Positions 35,055 through 44,598 of a stretch of 64,000 nucleotides of DNA are shown one piece after another. The stretch lies in NCBI RefSeq assembly GCF_009904055.1, contig NZ_WYDP01000003.1, positions 434,001 to 498,000 on the forward strand. The letters run 5' to 3'. The stretch comes from Rubellimicrobium sp. CFH 75288 (lineage in GTDB: Bacteria; Pseudomonadota; Alphaproteobacteria; Rhodobacterales; Rhodobacteraceae). The translations under genes were made by a program, and so were the position numbers. Position 1 is the first letter of the stretch, and the number at the start of each line of letters is the position of its first letter. Below the pieces are notes generated by a model. The model saw only the letters and a list, made by a program, of their open reading frames with translations. It did not search any database and was not told where the DNA came from.

Positions 35055-36502
35055 GCCGCCTGCTGCGCCTCGAGCCAGGTCCGCGCCGCCACCAGGTCCT
35101 CGCGGAAGCGCTCCGTCTCCGTCTCGCGCAGAACGGGGTCGGGCAGGCGCAGCAGGAAGCTCGGATGCACGGTCAGAAGGACCGGCAGGCCGTCCGGTCC
35201 CTCCTCGATGCGGCCGCGCCGCTTCAGGATGCCCTCGCCCCGACCCGTCAGGGCGGCGGCCGCCGTGGCCCCCAGCGCCACGACCAGCTTCGGCCGCAAT
35301 TCGGCCAGCTCGGCCAGAAGCCACGGCCGGCAGGCCGCGATCTCGCCGCCCGAGGGGCTCTGGTGGATGCGGCGGCGGCCCTTGAGCGTGTACTTGAAGT
35401 GCTTGACCGCGTTGGTGAGATAGGTCCGCTCCCGCGCGATCCCGGCCTCGCGCAGGACCCCGTCCAGAAGCTGCCCCGCCGGGCCGACAAAGGGGCGCCC
35501 CCCCAAGTCCTCGCCGTCGCCCGGCTGCTCGCCCACGAGGGCCAGCGCGGCGTCCACCGGGCCCTCTCCGGCGACGGCGCGCGTCGCCCCCTCCCACAGG
35601 GGGCAGCGGCGGCAGCCCTCGATCTCGCGGACGAGCCCGGCCAGACCCCCGGCCGGGGCAGGCGCCGGGGCGGCTGCCTCCTCGCGGCGGGCGGCCAGCG
35701 CGCGGGCGTAGAAGGGCGCCTCCTTCGGCGCCGCCTCGGCCATGGCGCGCACGCGGCCCTCGGCCTCGCGCAGCAGGTCGGGGATCGTCTGCGCCTCGGG
35801 CAGGTTGGCCCAGTAGCGGCGCGGCATCTCGGCCAGCATCCGGGCGGGATTGGCCCGCGCGGGGTTGAAGATGTTGCGGAAATAGGTCCGCCACAGCTCC
35901 TCGGCGTCGTCGGCGGTCAGCTCCGGCCGCGGTGCCCCCTCCTCGAGGCGCAGCACCCCCCCCTCGAACCGTGCGGTCAGGTCGGGGGTGGCGATCAGCC
36001 AGTCCATGTCGCCGAAGCGGCGCGCGAAGAAGGGCGCGGAGGGCTCGAGCGTCAGGTGCTGGGGCTCGAACCACGCGGCAAAGCGGCGACGGGGGGCGTC
36101 GCGCTCGCCCACCTCGCGGAAGCGCACAAAGGCATGGGTCTTGTGGATGTCGCGGCGCACGGCCTTTTCCATGCCGCGCAGCGCGACCAGCGCAGGGTCG
36201 GCCGCGTCCTCCATCAGCGCGGGCTTCAGCCGCAGCCGCCACAGAAAGGCATAAAGGCGGGCAAAGCGCTGCGGGTCGCGATGCCAGCAGACCTGCGCCG
36301 CCATCTCGACAAAGGCGGCGGGCACCCGGATCGGCCCGGCCTTGACCGGGGGCGGCGCCTCGCCCTCGTCGAACAGGACGCCCGCCTCGGCGCCCCGGCT
36401 CCAGGTCACGGCCTCGGGGGGTAGGCGCGCGGACAGGCAGGCGCGGGCCGCCTCCCGCCAGGCGGCCGCCGTGCCGGTCGGGGGAAGCGCGATGTGCGGC
36501 AT
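35051..36502 (-). CDS. udgX: UdgX-family uracil-DNA binding/glycosylase fused to DUF4130
   Basis: DNA-repair protein of 483 residues. The N-terminal half (1 to about 250) is DUF4130, with WHRDPQRFARLYAFLWRL and PHxFxxxFxxMDWLIATP-like segments. The C-terminal half is a family-4-like uracil-DNA glycosylase with iron-sulfur Cys in GCRRCPLW (297, 300), motif A GEQPGDGED (324-332), the GRRRIHQSP loop (His380) and TVHPSFLLR. In mycobacterial UdgX the equivalent His of the R-rich IH loop becomes covalently bound to the uracil sugar site. It overlaps the upstream radical-SAM gene by one base (TGATG) and so is coupled to it. Uracil-specific suicide binding is inferred from the loop. Confidence 0.9.
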   Translation of the reverse strand: MPHIALPPTGTAAAWREAARACLSARLPPEAVTWSRGAEAGVLFDEGEAPPPVKAGPIRVPAAFVEMAAQVCWHRDPQRFARLYAFLWRLRLKPALMEDAADPALVALRGMEKAVRRDIHKTHAFVRFREVGERDAPRRRFAAWFEPQHLTLEPSAPFFARRFGDMDWLIATPDLTARFEGGVLRLEEGAPRPELTADDAEELWRTYFRNIFNPARANPARMLAEMPRRYWANLPEAQTIPDLLREAEGRVRAMAEAAPKEAPFYARALAARREEAAAPAPAPAGGLAGLVREIEGCRRCPLWEGATRAVAGEGPVDAALALVGEQPGDGEDLGGRPFVGPAGQLLDGVLREAGIARERTYLTNAVKHFKYTLKGRRRIHQSPSGGEIAACRPWLLAELAELRPKLVVALGATAAAALTGRGEGILKRRGRIEEGPDGLPVLLTVHPSFLLRLPDPVLRETETERFREDLVAARTWLEAQQAA

Positions 36503-37725
36503 CAGAACAGCGCCAGCTGCCGGGGCGCCGGCGTCAGCCGCGCGGCGAGGTGCCCCGAATCGAGCAGCGCCCCCGGATGCCAGTCCGCCGCCTCGATGAA
36601 CGGGGCGGCCTTGCGCAGCGAAGCGCCCATCCGCAGCAGGTCCGCATGCCGCAGCCGCCGGTGCCGCCGCGCCGACAGGATGCGCTCGACCGTCCGGGTA
36701 CCGAAGCCGGGCACGCGGAGCAGCATCTCGCGCGGGGCGGTGGCCACGTCCACCGGAAACCGCTCGCGGTGCCGCAAGGCCCAGGCCAGCTTGGGGTCCA
36801 TCGACAGGTCGAGATCGCCCCCTTCGGCGATCTCCCCGGCCTCGAAGCCGTAGAAGCGCATGAGCCAGTCGGCCTGATAGAGGCGGTGCTCGCGCACCAG
36901 CGGCGGCGCCTTGACGGGTAGAAGGGCCGACGGCTCGGGGATGGGAGAGAAAGCCGAGTAATAGACGCGCTTGAGCCCGTAGGCCCCATAAAGGCGCTGA
37001 GACTGGCGCAGGATCGTGGCGTCGTCCGCTCCGTCGGCGCCGACGATCACCTGCGTGCTCTGCCCCGCGGGGGCAAAGCGGGGCGCGGGCGTGCCGCGAT
37101 GGCTGCGATCGCCCGCTTCCTCGCGCCTGAGGCGGATGTCGCCCATGTGCCGCCGGATCGCGCCCGCGTCCTTTTCGGGCGCCAGCCGCGCCAGTCCCGC
37201 CTCGGTCGGCAGCTCGATGTTGACCGACAGGCGATCGGCGTGGCGGCCCGCCTCCTCGATCAGCTCGGCGCTCGCGCCGGGAATCGTCTTGAGGTGGACA
37301 TAGCCGCGGAAGTCGTGCTCCTCGCGCAGGGTGCGCACGATGCGGACCATGTCGCGCATGGTGTCGTCGGGAGACCGGATGATCCCCGAGGACAGGAACA
37401 GCCCCTCGATGTAGTTGCGCCGGTAGAATTCGATCGTGAGGGTCACGACCTCCTCGACCGAAAAGCGCGCCCGTGGCGTGTTGGAGGACACCCGGTTCAC
37501 GCAATAGGCGCAGTCGTAGATGCAGAAGTTGGTCATCAGGATCTTGAGCAGCGACACGCACCGCCCGTCCGGCGTGAAGGCGTGGCAGATGCCTGCTCCG
37601 GTCGTGCTGCCCAGCCCCTTGCCGTCGCGCGAATCGCGCCTCTGCCCCCCCGACGAGGCGCAGGAAGCGTCGTAGCGGGCCGCGTCCGACAGGATGGCCA
37701 GCTTGTCCTGAAGACTCATGCTCAT
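36502..37725 (-). CDS. Radical SAM protein linked to UdgX (putative DNA modification/repair)
   Basis: A 407-residue radical SAM enzyme with the [4Fe-4S] motif Cys68-x3-Cys72-x2-Cys75 in NFCIYDCAYC. The C-terminus carries a helix-hairpin-helix, LLRVPGFGTRTVERILSARR, followed by LRHADLLRMGASLRKA, indicating DNA binding. This family (rSAM linked to UDG) is found beside udgX but its reaction is unknown. It is first in the two-gene operon. The start MSMSLQDKL lies four bases downstream of a perfect LexA-type box and lacks a ribosome-binding site, so translation may be leaderless; a second ATG is two codons inside. Confidence 0.9.
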   Translation of the reverse strand: MSMSLQDKLAILSDAARYDASCASSGGQRRDSRDGKGLGSTTGAGICHAFTPDGRCVSLLKILMTNFCIYDCAYCVNRVSSNTPRARFSVEEVVTLTIEFYRRNYIEGLFLSSGIIRSPDDTMRDMVRIVRTLREEHDFRGYVHLKTIPGASAELIEEAGRHADRLSVNIELPTEAGLARLAPEKDAGAIRRHMGDIRLRREEAGDRSHRGTPAPRFAPAGQSTQVIVGADGADDATILRQSQRLYGAYGLKRVYYSAFSPIPEPSALLPVKAPPLVREHRLYQADWLMRFYGFEAGEIAEGGDLDLSMDPKLAWALRHRERFPVDVATAPREMLLRVPGFGTRTVERILSARRHRRLRHADLLRMGASLRKAAPFIEAADWHPGALLDSGHLAARLTPAPRQLALF

Positions 37726-37729
37726 GGCT

Positions 37730-37760
37730 GTTCATATAATGTTCCGCCCTGCGTCTTCAA
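37730..37760 (-). promoter_or_regulatory. LexA-type SOS box and promoter of the radical-SAM/udgX operon
   Basis: GTTC-ATATAAT-GTTC (37730-37744) is an exact GTTC-N7-GTTC site. On the minus strand TTGAAG (37760-37755) and TATATG (37738-37733), spaced by 16, resemble -35 and -10 elements; the -10 lies inside the box. Predicted transcription would start near 37726, beside ATG 37725. Confidence 0.75.
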
Positions 37761-37837
37761 CCGTGTAGGCTCTCCCACGCGCCTTTCATCGCGCCGCCGC
37801 CGCCGCTATAGCGGCCGGGCAAGAGGGGAGAGGGTTC

Positions 37838-39127
<1,290 letters not shown>

Positions 39128-39137
39128 CGGAGGACGG

Positions 39138-39395
39138 ATGAGCCGACGCAAGGGGCTGTCGTGGCGCGCCCGGCGCCGCTGGGCCATCGTGGTGCTGGTG
39201 GTCGGGCTGCCCGCCTATGTCGTTGTGGCCGTGAGCCTCGTCAACTGGGCCGAGGCTCGACTGGGCCGCCCCGTCTGGTGGCTGGAGCTGATGATCTATG
39301 TGGCGCTCGGCATTCTCTGGGCCGTGCCGTTCCGGCGCCTGTTCCGCGGGATCGGACGGCCCGACCCGGACGAGCCGTCCGCGCCGGACCGGTGA
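39138..39395 (+). CDS. DUF2842 small membrane protein
   Basis: An 85-residue protein with two hydrophobic segments (AIVVLVVGLPAYVVVAVSLV and LELMIYVALGILWAVPF), an Arg-rich N-terminus and a charged tail. The pattern matches DUF2842, common in alphaproteobacteria and of unknown function. It starts ten bases after purA, preceded by GGAGG, so it is probably co-transcribed. It converges with the long low-complexity protein gene. Confidence 0.8.
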   Translation: MSRRKGLSWRARRRWAIVVLVVGLPAYVVVAVSLVNWAEARLGRPVWWLELMIYVALGILWAVPFRRLFRGIGRPDPDEPSAPDR

Positions 39396-39458
39396 TCCGC
39401 AGGGGCAAGAAGGGGCGGGATGATCCCCGCCCCCCTGGTCCGCCGCGATGGGGTCCGA

Positions 39459-41744
39459 TCAGCCCGTGCGCTGGCCCGGATGGAACCGGCTGTCTTCCGA
39501 GACCTGGAACCGTCCGCCCCGCACTCGGGTGATACGTCCTTCCCGGAGCAGCGCTCCGAACGACCGCAGTCCGTCTTCCCGCGAGAAGCGGTCGGACGAC
39601 ACCTCGCGGACCTTCTCGATGATCTGCGGTCGGGAGAAATCCTCCTCGCCCTCGATCACGGCGGTATAGACCGCTGCCGCCTCCAGGATGTCCTTGAGGG
39701 AGGTCGCCCCCGTCTCGGCCGCAAAGGCGGCAAACGACGAGGCCACCTGGCGCACGGCTTCGGGTCGTGCGGTCGCCTCGGATCCGAGGCTGTCGAGCGT
39801 CACCCGGCGCGGTCTGACCGGACCGGCCGCCGCGGCCGGTGCGGCGCGCGGCGCCGGCTCGGGGGCCGGCAGATCCACGCGCTGGCTGGCAACGAGCCGG
39901 AGCGGCGCCGGTCGGGACCGCTCGAGCGCCGTGGTGGCCACCGGGCGGCGGGGGCGCACCGTCTCCCGCAGATCCTGACGGAACACCTCGGTGCGATCCG
40001 CCTCGTGATCGGGCTCGTCCGCATTCCCTCTGAGGCGCCGGGCAGCTTCCGTCGCGGCCACGGCGGCCTTGAGCTGGGCGATGGCCTCGCGGCGGCGCTG
40101 CGTCTCGGGGTCGAGCAGCACCTCGTCCGTGCGGCTCAGCAGACGCGAGACGGCAGCCTCGTCGCCGTCGGGACCTTCGGGCAGACCGTGACGCGCGGCG
40201 GGCAGCGGCGCGGGGCCGGCGCTCGCGTCTCCATCCTTGCCCTCGTCCGACGCGACGACCGGCTCGGAACCCGTCTCGCCGGTCGGGTCTGCAGCGATGT
40301 CGGCCGGGAGCGGCTCGGCAGCTGTCTCCGCCGCCGGCACAGCGGGCGTCGCGATGCCGTCCCGGTTCTCCAGTTCGGCAAGGAAGGCATCCACCCTTGC
40401 TGCCGCTGCCCTGTCCGGCGGCAGGTCGGCGTCCTCCTCCGGTCGGTCCGGCGCCGCCTCGACAATCGGGGAGACCGCTGCGGCGGCAAACAGCGCATCC
40501 GCCGCCAGAGGCAGCTCGGGCTGGGTCGCCCCGTCGCCGCTGTCGCGAGCGGCGGTCACAGACGGGCCGGATGCGTCCTCGTCCGCGTCGGCACCTGCCT
40601 CCCCGGCTTTCGCCGCGGGGGCGGTTTCGGGCTCCGCCTCGACCGGGCGGCGGTCGGCGCGCGCGGGCTCCTCGGGCGAGGGGCGGAGCGCCTCGGCCGC
40701 CCTCTCTGCAACGCTGGCGGCCATTGCCGCGGCCGCCGCCGCCGCAGCGGAGCGGGCCAGGTCGGCCATGTCGCCGGCGGATGCCGGCTCCGCCGTTGCG
40801 GGGCCCTGCTCCGGCTCCGACGCAGGCGCCGTCGCGGCCAGTTCGGCCTCGATGGCGGCCAGTTCGGCCTGGAGGTCGGCTTCCTCCTCGGCGCTGAGAC
40901 GGCGCGGTTCGGTCGGCCGGTCCGGCGAGACCGCTTCGGCATCCTCGGCGGCGTCCGCCTCCTCCATCTTCTCGGCGGCGGCTCTCGGCAGACGGATGAC
41001 GCGGGGCCAGACGGGCGTCTCCGTGCTGGGGTGCGGAGAGGCGTCCTGCGCACCGGACCCCAGAGCCGGAGCGGTCACCTCTTCGGGCAAGACCGCGGAG
41101 TGGCGGCTCTCCGTCTCCGGTGCGGCGAGCTCGGTGGCATCCTCCGTGGCCTCGGCGGCTATCGCGCTGTCCGATCCGGGGGCCGTCGCCGGGTCGGGCC
41201 GCGGTTCCCCGGCCGGCGGGACCGCCGCGGCCGCCGGCCGGATCTCCTCCTCTTCCGGGGAGGACAGGGCCGCACGGCCGGCGACTGCCCTGATACGCTC
41301 AAGGCGGGCGGCGAGCCCGTCCGACGTGCCCGGCTGGATCGCCGGGCGCGGAGGCACCAGTGGCTCCGCCTCGGCGGCGGGCACGGGCTGCGTCTCGGGT
41401 GGGGTGCGGGTTGCGGGCGGCACCTCTCCATGCGCCGCGCCCGGTCCGGCACCTGCCACAGGCTCCGGCGCCGCCACCATGTCGCCAGCCAGCGCCGCCC
41501 TGAGCACGATGCCCGACGCTTCCATCCGCGCCTCGACCCGGCGCGCGATCTCCTTTTCGGCGATGCGCGCCAGCATCTCGGCGTCCGGCGTCGGGGGCAC
41601 GGCTCCGAAATAGCGGTCCTCCGCGGCGAGGTCGCGGAAGTATTCCGCGATGGCCTTCATCGTCCCGAAGGAATCATCGAACCCCTCGAGCGTGCAGGAG
41701 AAGGTCCCGTACGAGACCGTTAGGATTTTGTGGGATCCGACCAT
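39459..41744 (-). CDS. Conserved protein with long disordered Ala/Glu/Pro-rich middle, function unknown
   Basis: A 761-residue protein without signal peptide or membrane segment. About 80 N-terminal residues look folded (HKILTVSYGTFSCTLEGF, then TMKAIAEYFRDLAAEDRYFG). About 500 residues of Ala/Glu/Pro/Asp low complexity follow. A folded C-terminal region of about 120 residues ends it (SSFAAFAAETGATSLKDILE; then a winged-helix-like stretch SRPQIIEKVREVSSDRF, FGALLREGRITRVRGGRFQV). I recall similar proteins in Rhodobacteraceae carrying unreliable names such as CheA; I see no kinase motif. The ends suggest a scaffold or DNA/protein-binding role, by inference only. Confidence 0.75.
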   Translation of the reverse strand: MVGSHKILTVSYGTFSCTLEGFDDSFGTMKAIAEYFRDLAAEDRYFGAVPPTPDAEMLARIAEKEIARRVEARMEASGIVLRAALAGDMVAAPEPVAGAGPGAAHGEVPPATRTPPETQPVPAAEAEPLVPPRPAIQPGTSDGLAARLERIRAVAGRAALSSPEEEEIRPAAAAVPPAGEPRPDPATAPGSDSAIAAEATEDATELAAPETESRHSAVLPEEVTAPALGSGAQDASPHPSTETPVWPRVIRLPRAAAEKMEEADAAEDAEAVSPDRPTEPRRLSAEEEADLQAELAAIEAELAATAPASEPEQGPATAEPASAGDMADLARSAAAAAAAAMAASVAERAAEALRPSPEEPARADRRPVEAEPETAPAAKAGEAGADADEDASGPSVTAARDSGDGATQPELPLAADALFAAAAVSPIVEAAPDRPEEDADLPPDRAAAARVDAFLAELENRDGIATPAVPAAETAAEPLPADIAADPTGETGSEPVVASDEGKDGDASAGPAPLPAARHGLPEGPDGDEAAVSRLLSRTDEVLLDPETQRRREAIAQLKAAVAATEAARRLRGNADEPDHEADRTEVFRQDLRETVRPRRPVATTALERSRPAPLRLVASQRVDLPAPEPAPRAAPAAAAGPVRPRRVTLDSLGSEATARPEAVRQVASSFAAFAAETGATSLKDILEAAAVYTAVIEGEEDFSRPQIIEKVREVSSDRFSREDGLRSFGALLREGRITRVRGGRFQVSEDSRFHPGQRTG

Positions 41745-41861
41745 GGGAATGCTCGCTTTCTTCCTGTCCCGAGGTGCAGGGTGAAGCGCGATTGAGCCGA
41801 GAGCGCATCACGGCAGGGCAGGGGAGGGGTTCTTTTCTTGGCGGTTTCGGGGCGACGTCCG

Positions 41862-42569
41862 ATGTTGGTGAACAATTCCATGATGGGCGGCACGGTCGTC
41901 CACGCGCAAGAGGCAGTGACGCTGGTGGGGGGGGCGCCCTTCGGGCCCGACGACCTCACCGAGGCGCTGCGGCTCGCGCCGCGCCTCGTTGCGGCGGACA
42001 GCGGGGCGGATCGCGCCCTTGCGCTCGGGCTTCAGCCCGAGGCGGTGATCGGGGACATGGACAGCCTGTCGGCCGGCGCCCGTGCGGTGCTCGGCCCGCG
42101 CGTTCATGTGGTGCCCGAGCAGGAGACGACCGACTTCGACAAGGCCCTGTCGCGGATCGCGGCGCCCCTTGTGCTGGCGGTCGGGTTCGAGGGCGGCCGG
42201 CTCGACCATGCCCTGGCGGCGCTGCACGGCCTGGTGCGGCGGGCCGAACGACCCTGCATCCTGGTGGGCCCGCAAACCGTCACCTGTCATCTGCCGCCGC
42301 GCCTCGATCTGGGTCTCGGTGGCGGCGTGCTCGTGTCGCTGTTTCCGCTCGGGCAGGTCCGGGTGGACTCGGTGGGGCTGCGCTGGTCCACGACGGATCT
42401 GGTTCTCGACCCGCTCGGCCGGATCGGGACCTCGAACGAATCGATCGGACCGGTGGTCCTGCAGCCCGATGGTCCGGGCCTGCTGCTCATCCTTCCCCGC
42501 GCCGAGCTGTCGCGGCTGGCAGAAGCTCTGACCGCCGCTCCGCGCTGGCCACCCGCTCGCGATGGATGA
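41862..42569 (+). CDS. thiN: Thiamine diphosphokinase
   Basis: Transfers pyrophosphate from ATP to thiamine. Motifs: VTLVGGAPFG near the N-terminus, AADSGADRALALGLQPEAVIGDMDS (metal and ATP site) and ETTDFDKALSRI, then GFEGGRLDHALAALHGL, all characteristic of the TPK catalytic domain. About 235 residues. The start is uncertain: ATG 41862, ATG 41880, or an upstream TTG at 41838; none has a good ribosome site. The 3' end overlaps the opposite-strand DMT transporter gene by 83 bases. Confidence 0.88.
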   Translation: MLVNNSMMGGTVVHAQEAVTLVGGAPFGPDDLTEALRLAPRLVAADSGADRALALGLQPEAVIGDMDSLSAGARAVLGPRVHVVPEQETTDFDKALSRIAAPLVLAVGFEGGRLDHALAALHGLVRRAERPCILVGPQTVTCHLPPRLDLGLGGGVLVSLFPLGQVRVDSVGLRWSTTDLVLDPLGRIGTSNESIGPVVLQPDGPGLLLILPRAELSRLAEALTAAPRWPPARDG

Positions 42570-43416
42570 CGTAGAGTCCCGACACCACGATCACCCCGAT
42601 CCCCGCCCAGGTCGGCCCGTCCGGCCAGTCCCCGAAGACCAGATAGCCGAGCGCGGCCGCCGACACGATTTCCAGGTAGTTGAGGGGGGCGAGCGTGGCC
42701 GATGGCGCCAGCCGCAGCGCGAGCGTCATCAGCCCGTGCGCGAGCGCAGAGGCGACCCCCACCCCCGCAAGCCAGGCCCAGGCGAGCCCCGCAGGCCAGA
42801 CGGGGGCAAGCGCAGGCTGCCCGGACGCCGCCCCCAATCCGAGGAGAGGCAGGCAGAGCACGACCGCCAGCCACGATGTCTGCACCTGCATCTCCGCTGG
42901 CCCGAGCCGCGGCGACAGGCTCCGCGTCAGGAGCATGTAGAAGGCGAAGGACACTGCCGTGACCAGCGGCCACAACGCCGTCGTCCCGTAGCTGTCCCAG
43001 GCCGGGCGCATCACCAGCAGCGATCCCGCAAAGCCCAGCACGGAGGCCGCGATCCGGCGCGGCCCCACCGCGTCGCCCATCAGCAGCCGCCCGAGAAAGA
43101 GCAGCACAAAGGGCATCACGAACACGATCGCCAGCGCATCCGCGATCGGCATGACGGCGACCGCCGACACGAAGGCGAAGGTGGAGACCACGAGGCATGC
43201 CGCACGGGCGAGCAGGGGCCACAGGAGCGGACGCGGGACCCGCAGCGCAACCAGACCCGCGAAGGGCAGGGTGACGAGGCCCTGCACCAGGAACCGGACA
43301 GCCGTGATCTGCCCCACGGGCACGGTCTGGGACGCCAGCTTGGACGCGACGTCGATCAGGGGCGCGGTCGCCACGAAGCCCAGCATCAGGGCCATGCCTG
43401 CCAGCGTGCGATCCAT
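42487..43416 (-). CDS. DMT-superfamily (EamA) transporter
   Basis: Inner-membrane permease of 309 residues with about ten hydrophobic helices arranged as two EamA repeats. Markers are VGQITAVRFLVQGLV after the first helix, FVSAVAVMPIADALAIVFVMP, and the second-repeat TLAPLNYLEIVSAAALGYLVFGDWP. The substrate is unknown; family members export amino acids, sugars or nucleosides. ATG 43416 is preceded by GGGAGGG. It converges with, and overlaps, thiN, and is divergent from the copper-chaperone gene. Confidence 0.85.
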   Translation of the reverse strand: MDRTLAGMALMLGFVATAPLIDVASKLASQTVPVGQITAVRFLVQGLVTLPFAGLVALRVPRPLLWPLLARAACLVVSTFAFVSAVAVMPIADALAIVFVMPFVLLFLGRLLMGDAVGPRRIAASVLGFAGSLLVMRPAWDSYGTTALWPLVTAVSFAFYMLLTRSLSPRLGPAEMQVQTSWLAVVLCLPLLGLGAASGQPALAPVWPAGLAWAWLAGVGVASALAHGLMTLALRLAPSATLAPLNYLEIVSAAALGYLVFGDWPDGPTWAGIGVIVVSGLYVIHRERVASAERRSELLPAATARRGEG

Positions 43417-43568
43417 TCGACCCTCCCGCGAGCGACCCTAGGGAGGCGGGCCGTCGGACGCCAGAACGGGCCGTGCGAAGCCGGACTTGCGGGACGGGAC
43501 GCCGCATGGCCAACCCCGCGAGGCCGTGATAGCCGCTCCGCGACCGCATCATCAACGGGAGTTACCCG

Positions 43569-44078
43569 ATGTCTCAACGCCTTGCCCTTGCTCTCGCCGC
43601 GCTTCTGACGGCGCCCGCCGCATGGGCCGGCGAGGGGGTCGAAATTCACGACGCCTTCGCCATCTCGGCGGGACCCGCAGCGCAATCCGGCGCGGCGTTC
43701 ATGGTCATCCACAACCACGGCGGCCCCGACGACCGCCTCGTGCGCGCCGAATCGCCCGCTGCCGAGCGGGTCGAGCTGCACACGCACGAGATCGACGCCG
43801 ACGGGGTCGCGCGCATGATGGAGGTCGAGGAGGGCTTCCCCCTGCCCACCGACGGCGAGCTCGTCCTGGAGCGCGGAGGGCACCACGTCATGTTCCTCGG
43901 CCTGACCGAGCCGTGGGAGGACGGGGACCTTATCCCGCTGACTCTCGTCTTCGAAGTCGCGGGCGAGATCGAACTGGAGGTGCCGGTGGACCGGTCCCGG
44001 CTGGCCGGCGGCCACGGCCATGAGGCCGGGCATGGCCATGGGCACGGCCATTCGCACGGTGAGGGCTCCGGCGGCTGA
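43569..44078 (+). CDS. Periplasmic copper chaperone PCu(A)C with His-rich tail
   Basis: A 169-residue secreted copper-binding protein with signal peptide 1-20 (ending APAAWA). The canonical H-x10-M-x21-H-x-M site is exact: His73, Met84, His106 and Met108. Such proteins deliver Cu(I) to cytochrome oxidase. A C-terminal tail from residue 148 holds eight His within 16 residues (GHGHEAGHGHGHGHSHGEG), an extra metal-binding segment many family members lack. ATG 43569 follows GGGAG. No SCO gene adjoins. Confidence 0.88.
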   Translation: MSQRLALALAALLTAPAAWAGEGVEIHDAFAISAGPAAQSGAAFMVIHNHGGPDDRLVRAESPAAERVELHTHEIDADGVARMMEVEEGFPLPTDGELVLERGGHHVMFLGLTEPWEDGDLIPLTLVFEVAGEIELEVPVDRSRLAGGHGHEAGHGHGHGHSHGEGSGG

Positions 44079-44102
44079 GGCAGCGCCAGGCGGCCGGCGG
44101 AT

Positions 44103-44474
44103 TCAGCCGATCCGCGGGCCGCAGACCGCCGTGGCGCGGTCGGCAAAGGCGCGATAGCGCCGCCAGAAGGCTGAATCGCCGGAATCGCTCGACTGCCGGG
44201 TGTCCTGCGCCAGTTGCGGCTCGCGGAAGAAGCGGGCCGCGCGGCGCTGCTCGGCAGAGGTGAGCGTCTGGTTGGCGACGCTCTGGATGCAGGAACACAG
44301 CCGCGGATTGGCGGCGTCGCGGCCCGAGTTCAGGCAGGCCTGACCGATCGCGCCGGACACGCGCCCGCCGCATCCGCCCAGGACCAGCAGGGCGACCACG
44401 GCAGCGCCCAGGGCACCCCGCCGCCACCGCGCGCGCCCTGCCGCAGGCTCGCGCCCTTTCCGTCGCTGCGCCAT
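44103..44474 (-). CDS. Putative lipoprotein, conserved in Rhodobacteraceae, function unknown
   Basis: A 123-residue protein with an Arg-rich N-terminus, a hydrophobic segment (GALGAAVVALLVLGGC) and a lipobox LGGC with lipidated Cys35. The mature part has paired cysteines (QACLNSGR, LCSCIQ, AVCGPRIG) that could form disulfides, and the motif NQTLTSAEQRRAARFF. Similar proteins are sometimes named arginine transporter without support. ATG 44474 is chosen over longer starts because the signal then begins normally. It converges with the copper chaperone gene. Confidence 0.65.
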   Translation of the reverse strand: MAQRRKGREPAAGRARWRRGALGAAVVALLVLGGCGGRVSGAIGQACLNSGRDAANPRLCSCIQSVANQTLTSAEQRRAARFFREPQLAQDTRQSSDSGDSAFWRRYRAFADRATAVCGPRIG

Positions 44475-44598
44475 CGCCCGACCTCCGCTTCCTGCCCGCC
44501 GGCCATCATGGCGACCCCGGCGCGGCGGCGCAACGGCCCCGACACGTTCGGGATACGGTGTCGCCGGAAGCGGGGCCGGCGACACCGCCGCGGGCCGA

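Noticed and set aside
37735-37740. TATAAT read as the purA promoter on the + strand
   Set aside because: No -35 element lies 16-18 bases upstream (AGACTC), and the hexamer is the spacer of the LexA-type box serving the opposite gene.
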